Positions 1 through 5,706 of a DNA stretch of 7,820 nt are shown here, piece after piece. The stretch is taken from assembly GCA_022707725.1 (NCBI GenBank), contig JAKJAB010000153.1, forward strand, positions 1 through 7,820, read 5' to 3'. A program made the position numbers and the translations under genes. Source of the DNA: Chloroflexota bacterium (GTDB lineage: Bacteria > Chloroflexota > Anaerolineae > B4-G1 > SLSP01). Under the pieces are notes generated by a model. It had not been told where the DNA came from and searched no databases. It worked only from the letters and a program-made list of their open reading frames with translations. How positions within the stretch are numbered: position 1 is the stretch's first letter; each line of letters opens with the position of its first letter.

Positions 1-520
1 GCTCGCTGTGGGCGTAGGCCAACCCATCCAGCACGTCGAGCATGATGCGCACGATCTCGCCCCAGGCCATCTGCTCGCCGCGCACGCGGTAATCGTTGAG
101 GCGCGTCTTGAGCGTGTCGCCTTCGAGCAACTCCATGACCATATAGTACACGTCATCCTGCACATCGAAGTCGAAGACCTGGACGATATTCGCATGGCGC
201 AGCGCCGCCACCGACTGCGCTTCGCGCTGGAAGCGCGCCTGCCACGTCTCGTCGGCGGATGCGTCAGCCCCGAATGCTTCATCGTCCATCAGATCGGAAC
301 GCAGGACTTTGACCGCTACATAGCGATCGAGCTGCGGGTGATAGGCGCGGTAAACACGCGCCATCCCGCCCCGCCCGAGCGCCTCCAGGATGCGGTATTT
401 GCCGAGCGTTTTGCCTTCCAAAGAAGCCACTGCCATTGTATTGTTTTCCCCCTCGAAGTGCAACGCCGCCAGAGCCTGCGCAGGGGAATGCACGTTGATC
501 GCATTATTGATCATCTTCAT
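1..520 (-). CDS. Ser/Thr protein kinase, N-terminal part (runs off left edge)
   Basis: Eukaryotic-type (Hanks/PknB-like) Ser/Thr kinase, predicted to phosphorylate proteins on Thr/Ser in the cytoplasm. Only the N-lobe is present. Visible are GKYRILEALGRGGMARVYRA with the Gly-rich loop GRGGMARV (about residues 49-56), VAVKVLR with the ATP-binding Lys (about 71), FQREA with the helix-C Glu (about 100), the RHANIVQVFDF strand and the hinge YYMVMELLEGDTL. The frame leaves the window after LAYAHSE, just before the expected HRD catalytic loop, so catalytic residues and any membrane or sensor region cannot be judged. The ATG at 518-520 is the first after an in-frame stop. It has AGGA 6 nt upstream and lies about 20 nt below a promoter-like sequence. 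The ATG at 434-436 (starting MAVASLEGKTLG) is the more family-typical start and also has a purine-rich GAGGGGG about 11 nt upstream, so the first 28 residues are uncertain. It lies 65 nt downstream of the FHA-winged-helix regulator on the same strand, suggesting a functional pair. Confidence 0.93.
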   Translation of the reverse strand, partial: MKMINNAINVHSPAQALAALHFEGENNTMAVASLEGKTLGKYRILEALGRGGMARVYRAYHPQLDRYVAVKVLRSDLMDDEAFGADASADETWQARFQREAQSVAALRHANIVQVFDFDVQDDVYYMVMELLEGDTLKTRLNDYRVRGEQMAWGEIVRIMLDVLDGLAYAHSE

Positions 521-547
521 TCACCATCCTACGATAAGGATAGCAGA

Positions 548-577
548 CTTATAGCGGCGTTGCCTATTCGTTGTCTA
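548..577 (-). promoter_or_regulatory. Putative sigma-70 promoter of the kinase gene
   Basis: On the minus strand, TAGACA (572-577) and TATAAG (548-553) are separated by 18 bp. Each hexamer differs from consensus at one position. The predicted start near 541 gives a leader of about 20 nt to the ATG at 520, with AGGA in between. It would let the kinase be transcribed separately from the upstream regulator. Inferred from sequence only. Confidence 0.4.
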
Positions 578-585
578 TCAATTCA

Positions 586-1206
586 CTATCCACGCCCCAC
601 CAGTTTGTAACCAAGCCCACGAATGGTGAGCAACATCTGCGGGTTGGCAGGATCGGGTTCGAGCTTGGTGCGCAGCCGCCGCATCAGGTTCTCCACCTGA
701 TAATCGTAGACGTCTGCGTGATATTCGGGCCAAACGGCGGCGGCGATGTCATCCTTCGAGCACACCTCCCCACTCCGTTCGTGAAGATACGCCAGCAGGA
801 CGAATTCCTTGGAGGAGAGGGGGATCACGCGCCGGTCGAGGCGCACCACACCCGCCGCCACATCCACTTCCAACGCCGGCAGAAAGGTGTCACGGTAGGT
901 GATGTCGGGATCGTGGAAGGCCAGAGCCACGTCGCCGACTTTGATGCAATCGCCGTCGTGCAAAGCGACCGGTTCCAGGATGCGCTCGTCATTGAGGAAC
1001 GTGCCGTTGGTGCTCTCCAGGTCTTCGAGGATCACGCGCCAGCCGTCCCGCACCAGACGCGTGTGCTCGCGGGAGACGCGTTTGCTGGTGATAACGATGT
1101 CGTTCTCCAACGCGCGGCCAATCGTCGTCGTCTCACCGTTCAGCCGATGCTCGCGACCCGTTGGATCGGTCAGAAAGGGAACCGGCTTGGTTATCGAATC
1201 CGTCAT
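586..1206 (-). CDS. FHA-winged-helix transcriptional regulator
   Basis: A 206-residue cytoplasmic protein predicted to bind DNA in response to phosphothreonine signals. The N-terminal half is an FHA domain with all key motifs: TTIGR (27-31), SREH (45-48) and STNGTFLN (65-72). The C-terminal half (about 112-203) is an OmpR/PhoB-type winged helix: PLSSKEFVLLAYL, the VWPEY segment, the recognition helix YQVENLMRRLRTKL and the wing LTIRGLGYKLV. There is no receiver domain and no phospho-acceptor Asp, so FHA recognition of pThr probably replaces His-Asp phosphorelay input. The ATG at 1204-1206 is chosen because GGAGGTG lies 6 nt upstream; a TTG start at 1221 would include that ribosome-binding site within the protein. 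A kinase gene follows directly, which resembles the functional pairing of mycobacterial EmbR (an FHA-containing regulator) with PknH, although the domain order differs. Domain calls are firm; the DNA targets are unknown. Confidence 0.93.
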   Translation of the reverse strand: MTDSITKPVPFLTDPTGREHRLNGETTTIGRALENDIVITSKRVSREHTRLVRDGWRVILEDLESTNGTFLNDERILEPVALHDGDCIKVGDVALAFHDPDITYRDTFLPALEVDVAAGVVRLDRRVIPLSSKEFVLLAYLHERSGEVCSKDDIAAAVWPEYHADVYDYQVENLMRRLRTKLEPDPANPQMLLTIRGLGYKLVGRG

Positions 1207-1227
1207 GAGGCTCACCTCCAATTCCTA

Positions 1228-1255
1228 AGTTTACGTCGACTGGCGCTCGTGTCAA
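1228..1255 (-). promoter_or_regulatory. Sigma-70-like promoter of the FHA-winged-helix regulator
   Basis: On the minus strand, a consensus TTGACA (1250-1255) lies 16 bp from TAAACT (1228-1233). The expected start is near 1221, about 15 nt before the ATG at 1206, and the leader carries the strong ribosome-binding site GGAGGTG (1213-1219). The geometry fits well; no experimental support is available. Confidence 0.6.
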
Positions 1256-1262
1256 CCGGGTG

Positions 1263-1356
1263 CAGATTCACACAGATTACCATCAACAGATTAGGCAGAT
1301 CAAGCAGATTTTTGTCCGTTCACAGCGTGCCATCTGCTAAATTCGCTCAATCTGCT
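1263..1356. repeat. CAGATT direct/inverted repeat cluster in the divergent control region
   Basis: CAGATT occurs at 1263, 1273, 1287 and 1305, with CAGATC at 1296. Inverted copies follow at 1332 (ATCTGCT) and 1349 (AATCTGCT). AGCAGATT (1303-1310) and AATCTGCT (1349-1356) are perfect inverted copies, so the region can fold. It lies between two divergent promoters. It could be an operator for a dimeric or multimeric regulator such as the adjacent FHA-winged-helix protein. It could instead be one of the dispersed iterated elements seen elsewhere in the window, such as the ACGGATT element at 3566-3633. Confidence 0.6.
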
Positions 1357-1375
1357 GACTCAAGCTGCGATGCAC

Positions 1376-1403
1376 TTGCCGCACTCAAGTTTGCGTCTAT
1401 AAT
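1376..1403 (+). promoter_or_regulatory. Sigma-70-like promoter of the FhaA/FhaB-like unit, probably leaderless
   Basis: TTGCCG (1376-1381) and a consensus TATAAT (1398-1403) are separated by 16 bp. The predicted start falls around 1409-1411, immediately at the ATG at 1412. No ribosome-binding site precedes that ATG. Together this suggests a leaderless mRNA. The -35 is only partly consensus. Confidence 0.5.
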
Positions 1404-1411
1404 CGCTATGT

Positions 1412-2215
1412 ATGAAAAGCTTGATGCGTCTCGAAAGTTGGATTGAGCAATTGGTCGAAGCGCCGTTCGTGCGACTGTTTGCCGGACGGCTGTTCGCACA
1501 GGATGTGGCGCGCCACCTCGCGCGGGCGCTGGAAGACGGCGAACGCCTGGGCGCCGACGGTGTGCCGGAAGTGCCAGGACGCTATCGCGTCGCCCTGAAT
1601 CCTGAGGATTTGGAGGCACTGCAACGCCATCACCCTGACATGGATGCACAACTCGCCGTTGATCTCCAGACGCTGGCCGAAAGCATGAACGTCCGGCTGA
1701 TGGAGTCACCCGCGATTCTGTTGGAAGCCAGCCCCGACCTGCCGCTGCACGCCGTGCGCATTACGCCGATCGACCGTGCGCTCCTCAAGCACGATCCCAC
1801 CCGCGATCTAAATCTGGAGTCGATCCGCCAGCACATCGAACAAGAGGAGACGAACGGATTGCGCGCTTACGTGATCGTCCAGGGCATGCACACGTTCGAC
1901 CTGACATTGCCGACGGTGCGCATCGGGCGCGCGCTCGACAACGATCTCATCCTCGAAGACCCGCGCGTGTCGCGCTACCACGCCCAACTGCGTTGCCGTT
2001 ATCGCCGTTACATCCTGCAAGACATGGGCAGTCGCGGCGGCACCACGGTCAACGGCTTCCCTATCCAGGAAATCGTGCTCCGGCCTGGCGATGTTATTTC
2101 GCTGTCCGGCGTCGATCTGATCTACGGCGAGGAAATTGGCGACTGGCGCAAGGACGCAGCGAGCGCGCTCGCCACAGAAGAAGACACGCGCGCTTACCCA
2201 GCAACGAGGCCCTGA
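1412..2215 (+). CDS. FhaA-like protein (DUF3662 + FHA)
   Basis: A 267-residue cytoplasmic phosphothreonine-binding adaptor. The N-terminal part (about 4-115) matches the DUF3662 region of FhaA proteins: RLESWIEQLVEAPFVRLFAG, the VARHLARALEDG helix, and YRVALNPEDLEAL. A linker (about 116-150) leads to a C-terminal FHA domain with VRIGRALDNDLIL (169-181), VSRYH (186-190) and SRGGTTVNG (207-215). The Asn of the usual S-x-NGT motif is Gly here, while the Gly-Arg, Ser and His of the binding site are kept. In mycobacteria FhaA is a Ser/Thr kinase substrate that takes part in control of cell-wall synthesis; a similar role here is inference. The ATG at 1412 has no ribosome-binding site but sits at the predicted transcription start; a second ATG at 1424 (MRLESW) is possible. 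The FhaB-like gene begins one base after its stop, so the two are surely co-transcribed. Confidence 0.9.
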   Translation: MKSLMRLESWIEQLVEAPFVRLFAGRLFAQDVARHLARALEDGERLGADGVPEVPGRYRVALNPEDLEALQRHHPDMDAQLAVDLQTLAESMNVRLMESPAILLEASPDLPLHAVRITPIDRALLKHDPTRDLNLESIRQHIEQEETNGLRAYVIVQGMHTFDLTLPTVRIGRALDNDLILEDPRVSRYHAQLRCRYRRYILQDMGSRGGTTVNGFPIQEIVLRPGDVISLSGVDLIYGEEIGDWRKDAASALATEEDTRAYPATRP

Positions 2216-2216
2216 G

Positions 2217-2648
2217 ATGGAAAACGTGACGGCGGAGCTGCTGTTGGCGCTGCGGTTTGGACTGGCCCTTTTACTCTACCTCTTCCTGGGTGTAGCATTC
2301 TACATCCTCTGGCAGGGATTGCGCCAGCACGAGAAGACGCCCATCATCGCCCACACGCCAGCGCACGTCATTATCAAGGAGGGCGAAGAACAAGGCCGAC
2401 GGTTATCTTTGCGCCCCGTGACGGCCATTGGACGAAGTCACACTAACATCCTGATCATTGCTGACGCTTTCGCTTCGAACCATCATGCACTGATTCTGTG
2501 GCGTGACGAGATGTGGTGGCTCGAAGATCTGGAAAGCCACAACGGCACCTTTCTCAACGAACAACGCATCGCGCATCCCATGCCACTTAGCACTGGCGAT
2601 CGCATCCGTATCGGTACGACCGTGCTGCGTTTCGAGATAGACGAATAG
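2217..2648 (+). CDS. FhaB-like membrane-anchored FHA protein
   Basis: A 143-residue protein with one N-terminal membrane helix (about 9-33, rich in Leu/Ala) followed by a short basic linker and an FHA domain, presumably cytoplasmic. FHA motifs are AIGR (70-73), SNHHALI (87-93, the Ser-x-x-His equivalent) and ESHNGTFLN (106-114). This matches the layout of mycobacterial FhaB/FipA (single helix plus FHA, about 155 residues), which acts at the division/cell-wall machinery as a reader of kinase phosphorylation. A role in tethering phosphoproteins at the membrane is inferred. The ATG at 2217 follows the FhaA-like stop by one base, with GAGG at 2206-2209 giving 7-nt spacing; upstream in-frame starts would overlap the preceding gene. 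The last base of the TAG stop is also the first base of the GCAAATG tandem array. Confidence 0.9.
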   Translation: MENVTAELLLALRFGLALLLYLFLGVAFYILWQGLRQHEKTPIIAHTPAHVIIKEGEEQGRRLSLRPVTAIGRSHTNILIIADAFASNHHALILWRDEMWWLEDLESHNGTFLNEQRIAHPMPLSTGDRIRIGTTVLRFEIDE

Positions 2649-2675
2649 CAAATGGCAAATGGCAAATGACAAATA
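2648..2675. repeat. Heptanucleotide tandem array, GCAAATG units
   Basis: Four contiguous 7-nt units: three identical GCAAATG (2648-2668) and one ACAAATA (2669-2675). The array begins within the stop codon of the FhaB-like gene. Confidence 0.9.
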
Positions 2676-2699
2676 CCTCACACTCTGAGACCTACATCT

Positions 2700-2740
2700 G
2701 CAATTCGCAATTCGTAATTCGCAATTCATAATTCGCAACG
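2700..2740. repeat. Heptanucleotide tandem array, GCAATTC units
   Basis: Five units of exact 7-nt period (GCAATTC, GCAATTC, GTAATTC, GCAATTC, ATAATTC; 2700-2734) and a partial GCAACG. It sits directly upstream of the ribosome-binding site of the SDR-like gene and only 24 nt after the preceding GCAAATG array. No promoter is evident in this intergenic stretch. Confidence 0.9.
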
Positions 2741-2754
2741 ACAAGAGGTACACT

Positions 2755-3546
2755 ATGGACCTGCTGCTGAAAGGAAAAACTGCCCTCGTCACTGCGGCGA
2801 GCCGGGGATTGGGATATGCGGTCGCGCGTGCGCTGGCGGGAGAGGGTGTTAGCATCGCGTTGTGCGCCCGCAATGCAGCGACGGTCGAGGAGGCCGCGCG
2901 CACGCTGGCCCGCGAAACCGGCGCGACGGTGCTGCCGGTGGTCGCCGACATTACACAGTCTGCCGACATCCGCCGATTGGTCGATCAGACCATCACACAC
3001 TTCGAGCATATCGATATGCTGTTCATCAACGCTGGCGGGCCGGCGCCAGGACACTTTGCAGACCTGACGATGGAACAATGGGAGACCGGCATCCACCTGA
3101 CCATCCAGAGCGCCCTGCGCCTGGCGTATGCCGTCGTCCCGTTGATGCGCGCGCAAGGCGGGGGCAGCATCCTCGCCAACACCTCCGTCACCGTGCGCCA
3201 CCCGTTGGATGGGTTGACGATTTCCAACGCGCTGCGCACCGCCGTCATTGGCCTGGTGAAGACGCTGTCCATCGAACTCGGCCCGGACAACATCCGTGTG
3301 AACGCCATCGCACCGGGCTGGACGCGTACCGAGCGCGTGGATGAGATCCTGCGCGCGCGTATGGAGCAGAACACCAGCAGTATGGAAGAAGAAGCAACGA
3401 AAATCACCACGGAAGTCCCGTTGCGCCGCATGGCCGAACCCGTCGAATTTGCACGCGCCGCTGCGTTCTTGCTCTCCCCGGCAGCCTCGTACATCACCGG
3501 CATCACCCTGCTCGTCGATGGCGGCATGGCCCGCGCGGTGTTGTAA
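2755..3546 (+). CDS. SDR-family oxidoreductase-like protein lacking catalytic Tyr and Lys
   Basis: A 263-residue Rossmann-fold protein of the short-chain dehydrogenase/reductase superfamily, closest in feel to 3-oxoacyl-ACP reductase (FabG)-like members. Cofactor motifs are TAASRGLG (13-20, Ala replacing the first Gly of the usual TGxxxGxG), Arg39 after the second strand (suggesting NADP(H)), ADI (64-66) and the NAGG strand (92-95). The catalytic Ser is retained in NTSVT (Ser144). The Tyr expected 13 residues later is Ser157 and the Lys four further on is Arg161 (SNALR). The C-terminal part is typical: RVNAIAPGWTRT, PLRRMAEPVEFA and a final VDGGM. It resembles the atypical SDR group in NCBI's BKR_like_SDR_like class, whose members lack a perfect catalytic tetrad. 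Substrate and activity are unknown. The start is supported by AGAGG 6 nt upstream. It lies 106 nt after the FhaB-like gene on the same strand, so read-through is possible but a functional link is not evident. Confidence 0.93.
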   Translation: MDLLLKGKTALVTAASRGLGYAVARALAGEGVSIALCARNAATVEEAARTLARETGATVLPVVADITQSADIRRLVDQTITHFEHIDMLFINAGGPAPGHFADLTMEQWETGIHLTIQSALRLAYAVVPLMRAQGGGSILANTSVTVRHPLDGLTISNALRTAVIGLVKTLSIELGPDNIRVNAIAPGWTRTERVDEILRARMEQNTSSMEEEATKITTEVPLRRMAEPVEFARAAAFLLSPAASYITGITLLVDGGMARAVL

Positions 3547-3565
3547 GCAATCACACCGGAGAATC

Positions 3566-3633
3566 GTACACGGATTTCACGGATTCAAAGGATTTTTGGA
3601 AACAATCCGTGTTTTCCGTGCTCATCCGTGTAC
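3566..3633. repeat. ACGGATT iterated element with nested inverted repeats
   Basis: Between the SDR-like and lipoprotein genes. GTACACGGAT (3566-3575) is a perfect inverted copy of ATCCGTGTAC (3624-3633). Inside it, CACGGATT (3578-3585) is a perfect inverted copy of AATCCGTG (3604-3611), around a loop of 18 nt. An extra GGATT and TCCGTG word lie within. The RNA or single-stranded DNA could form a long imperfect hairpin. There is no following T run, so it is not a standard terminator. A short related fragment (ATCCGTTCAATCCGTGTA) lies at 7730-7747. Confidence 0.75.
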
Positions 3634-3650
3634 CATGTGAGTAAACAACT

Positions 3651-5567
3651 ATGAAACATCTCCTCAAGCTATGCACACTTATGATCGGCTTGCTATTGGC
3701 GGCCTGTACCATCGCGCCAACCGCAACGCCAGCGCCGACTGCTGTCCCTTCCACAACGACGCCAGCGCCGCCGGCGACGGCAATCTCATCGCCCACGCCA
3801 ACGCCCAAACCGCGCGTACTCACCATCTGCCTGGGCGCGGAACCGGATTCGCTCTACCTCTACGCAGACGACACACACGCCGCGCGCGTCATCCGCGAAG
3901 CCATATACGACGGCCCCATCGACACCGTCGGCTACAGTTACCAACCGGTCATCCTGCAAAAGCTACCTTCCCTGGCAGATGGCGACGCCGTGATTGCCAC
4001 AATTACCGTCGAGACGGGCGCGCAAATCGTCGATGCCAACGGTGACGTGGTGAAGCTCGCCACGGGAACGCGCGTCCGCCCCAGCGGCTGCCGCGCCGAC
4101 GACTGCGTGGTCACGTTCGACGAGCAATCCCTCACGATGGATCGAATGCAGGCCACGTTCACCCTCAAACCCGGTCTGCGCTGGTCCGACGGCGAACCGC
4201 TCACGGCTCAGGATTCCGTCTACAGCTTCGAGCTGGCCCGGCACGCGGACACGCCCAACTGGAAATGGCTGGAATTGCGCACGAGCAGCTACACAGCGCC
4301 GGACGAGCGCACCGTCGTCTGGACCGGACTGCCGGGCTTCCTCGATCCCGCCTACGCCACGGCATTCTGGACGCCGCTGCCGGGCCACGCCTGGAGCCAA
4401 TACGCGCCGGCCGCGCTGTTGACGCAGGACGTCGTCACCCGCGCCCCGCTCGGCTACGGGCCTTACGTGATCGACGCCTGGACGCCGGGACAGTCCATCC
4501 GGCTGTCGCCCAACCCCTACTACTTTCGCGCAGCAGAAGGGCTGCCATTCTTCGAAACACTCATATTCCGCTTCATCTCGAACCAGGACGTGAGCAGCGC
4601 TCTGGATGCGCTGGCGCAGGGTCGATGCGATGTGCTGGGTCTCGATCTGTACCTCGAACGCGACCTCGAACGTTTGCGCGAGATGGAAACGTCCGGGGAA
4701 GGCCACCTGTACACAATCAGCGGCCCCATCTGGGAACACCTGACCTTCAACGCCGACCCGCCGCCCGATTACGAGCAGCCGGCGTTTTTCCGGGATGTGC
4801 GGACGCGGCGCGCGGTCGCTCATTGCATCGACCGCCAGGCGCTCATCGAGCAAGTGACCGGCGGTTTGGGCAAGGTCTCCGATGCCTACCTGCCCGTCGA
4901 ACATCCGCTCTACGCCGCTGACGCGGTCATCCTGCATCCCTACGATCCGGCGCAAGGTCAGGCGCTTTTGGAGGAGGTGGGGTGGCGCGATCTGGATGGC
5001 GATGGCGTCCGCGAAGCGCATGGCATCCCCGGTTTCTTCGACGGAGCGGCGTTTCATATCCGCTACAGCACCACCACGGCGGACATGCACGCGCAAATCG
5101 GCGCGCTGGTCGCCGCAGACCTGGCGGCGTGCGGCATCCAGGCAGAGGTGGAACAACTCGAACCGGCAACGTTCTTCAAAGACGGCGCGGGGATGCCATT
5201 GTACGGCCGGCACTTCGACCTTGCTGAATTCTCCTGGCTCACCGACGTGCAGCCGCCATGCGGCCTGTATCTTGCCAGAGAAATTTCGTCTGAGGTGAAT
5301 CAGTGGAGCGGGCAGAACTTCGGTGGCTACAACAACCCGATCTACGACGCACTGTGCCATCAGGCGCTTGCAGCGCTGCCCGGCGAACCGGCTTACATCA
5401 CAGCCCACAGTGAAGCGCAGCATCTCTTCAGCGCCGACTTGCCGGCGCTGCCGCTCTTCTTCCGCCCACGCATCTACGCCGCACGCGCCGATTTGACCGG
5501 CTTCAGCCCGGACGCCATCGCTGTGGAGACGTGGAACGTTGAGGAGTTCGCGTTTGGAGAGGAGTAG
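3651..5567 (+). CDS. ABC transporter solute-binding lipoprotein, family 5 (peptide/nickel type)
   Basis: A 638-residue extracytoplasmic lipoprotein predicted to capture oligopeptides or similar solutes for an ABC importer. It has a lipoprotein signal peptide: MKHLLK, a hydrophobic core and lipobox LLAAC with Cys19 as lipidation site. A Pro/Thr/Ala-rich tether follows (about 20-54), then the mature domain. Family-5 hallmarks include CLGAEPDSLYLY (60-71), FTLKPGLRWSDGEPLTAQDS (170-189) followed by VYSFE, GYGPYVIDAW, a central RDVRTRRAVAHCIDRQALI segment, and LPALPLFFRPRIY near the C-terminus. SGCRADDC (145-152) gives two closely spaced cysteines that could form a disulfide. No permease or ATPase gene is next to it: an SDR-like gene precedes it and a convergent glycosyltransferase follows. 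It is therefore an orphan binding protein, or its partners lie elsewhere. The ATG at 3651 has only a weak upstream GTGAG as ribosome-binding site; the signal peptide supports this start. Substrate is unknown. Confidence 0.95.
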   Translation: MKHLLKLCTLMIGLLLAACTIAPTATPAPTAVPSTTTPAPPATAISSPTPTPKPRVLTICLGAEPDSLYLYADDTHAARVIREAIYDGPIDTVGYSYQPVILQKLPSLADGDAVIATITVETGAQIVDANGDVVKLATGTRVRPSGCRADDCVVTFDEQSLTMDRMQATFTLKPGLRWSDGEPLTAQDSVYSFELARHADTPNWKWLELRTSSYTAPDERTVVWTGLPGFLDPAYATAFWTPLPGHAWSQYAPAALLTQDVVTRAPLGYGPYVIDAWTPGQSIRLSPNPYYFRAAEGLPFFETLIFRFISNQDVSSALDALAQGRCDVLGLDLYLERDLERLREMETSGEGHLYTISGPIWEHLTFNADPPPDYEQPAFFRDVRTRRAVAHCIDRQALIEQVTGGLGKVSDAYLPVEHPLYAADAVILHPYDPAQGQALLEEVGWRDLDGDGVREAHGIPGFFDGAAFHIRYSTTTADMHAQIGALVAADLAACGIQAEVEQLEPATFFKDGAGMPLYGRHFDLAEFSWLTDVQPPCGLYLAREISSEVNQWSGQNFGGYNNPIYDALCHQALAALPGEPAYITAHSEAQHLFSADLPALPLFFRPRIYAARADLTGFSPDAIAVETWNVEEFAFGEE

Positions 5568-5597
5568 GGCGTTGTCCGCAACACCTACAGCCGACTT

Positions 5598-5619
5598 GCG
5601 CCGGATCACAATCCGGCGC
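5598..5619. other. Strong hairpin between convergent genes
   Basis: GCGCCGGAT (5598-5606) and ATCCGGCGC (5611-5619) are perfect 9-bp inverted repeats around a CACA loop. A weaker GACGG...CCGTC pair (5626-5630/5641-5645) follows. The site is in the 127-nt gap between the convergent lipoprotein and glycosyltransferase genes. No T tract follows on either strand, so it is not a canonical intrinsic terminator, although it may block 3' exonucleases or act as a weak bidirectional terminator. Confidence 0.6.
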
Positions 5620-5678
5620 GGCGAGGACGGCGTTTGCAATCCGTCTTAAGCGCCGAATTGCGCTGCAGCGTAAGGCCC

Positions 5679-5706
5679 CCCTACTCCCTACTTCCTACTC
5701 CCTACC
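5679..5706. repeat. Heptanucleotide tandem array, CCCTACT units
   Basis: Four contiguous 7-nt units: CCCTACT, CCCTACT, TCCTACT, CCCTACC. The array contains the TAG stop codon (5695-5697, minus strand) and last codons (GGT AGG GAG) of the glycosyltransferase gene, so the protein's final Gly-Arg-Glu is encoded by repeat sequence. Confidence 0.85.

Noticed and set aside
1207..1221. TTG start for the FHA-winged-helix regulator
   Set aside because: The extra five codons are the ribosome-binding site GGAGGTG itself, which serves the ATG at 1206.
571..1446. Open frame on the plus strand opposite the FHA-winged-helix gene
   Set aside because: The minus-strand product has complete FHA and winged-helix motifs. 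The plus-strand frame has no family resemblance and runs through both promoters.
2136..2216. Upstream extension of the FhaB-like protein
   Set aside because: It would overlap the FhaA-like gene, lacks a ribosome-binding site and adds a basic stretch before the membrane helix. The ATG at 2217 has GAGG at proper spacing.
5598..5619. Intrinsic terminator
   Set aside because: The stem is strong but no run of T follows on either strand.
3963..5639. Long open frame antisense to the solute-binding lipoprotein gene (558 codons)
   Set aside because: Its translation shows no recognisable domain and is Arg/Val/Gly-rich, as expected from the reverse of a GC-rich gene. The sense protein has a lipobox and clear family motifs.
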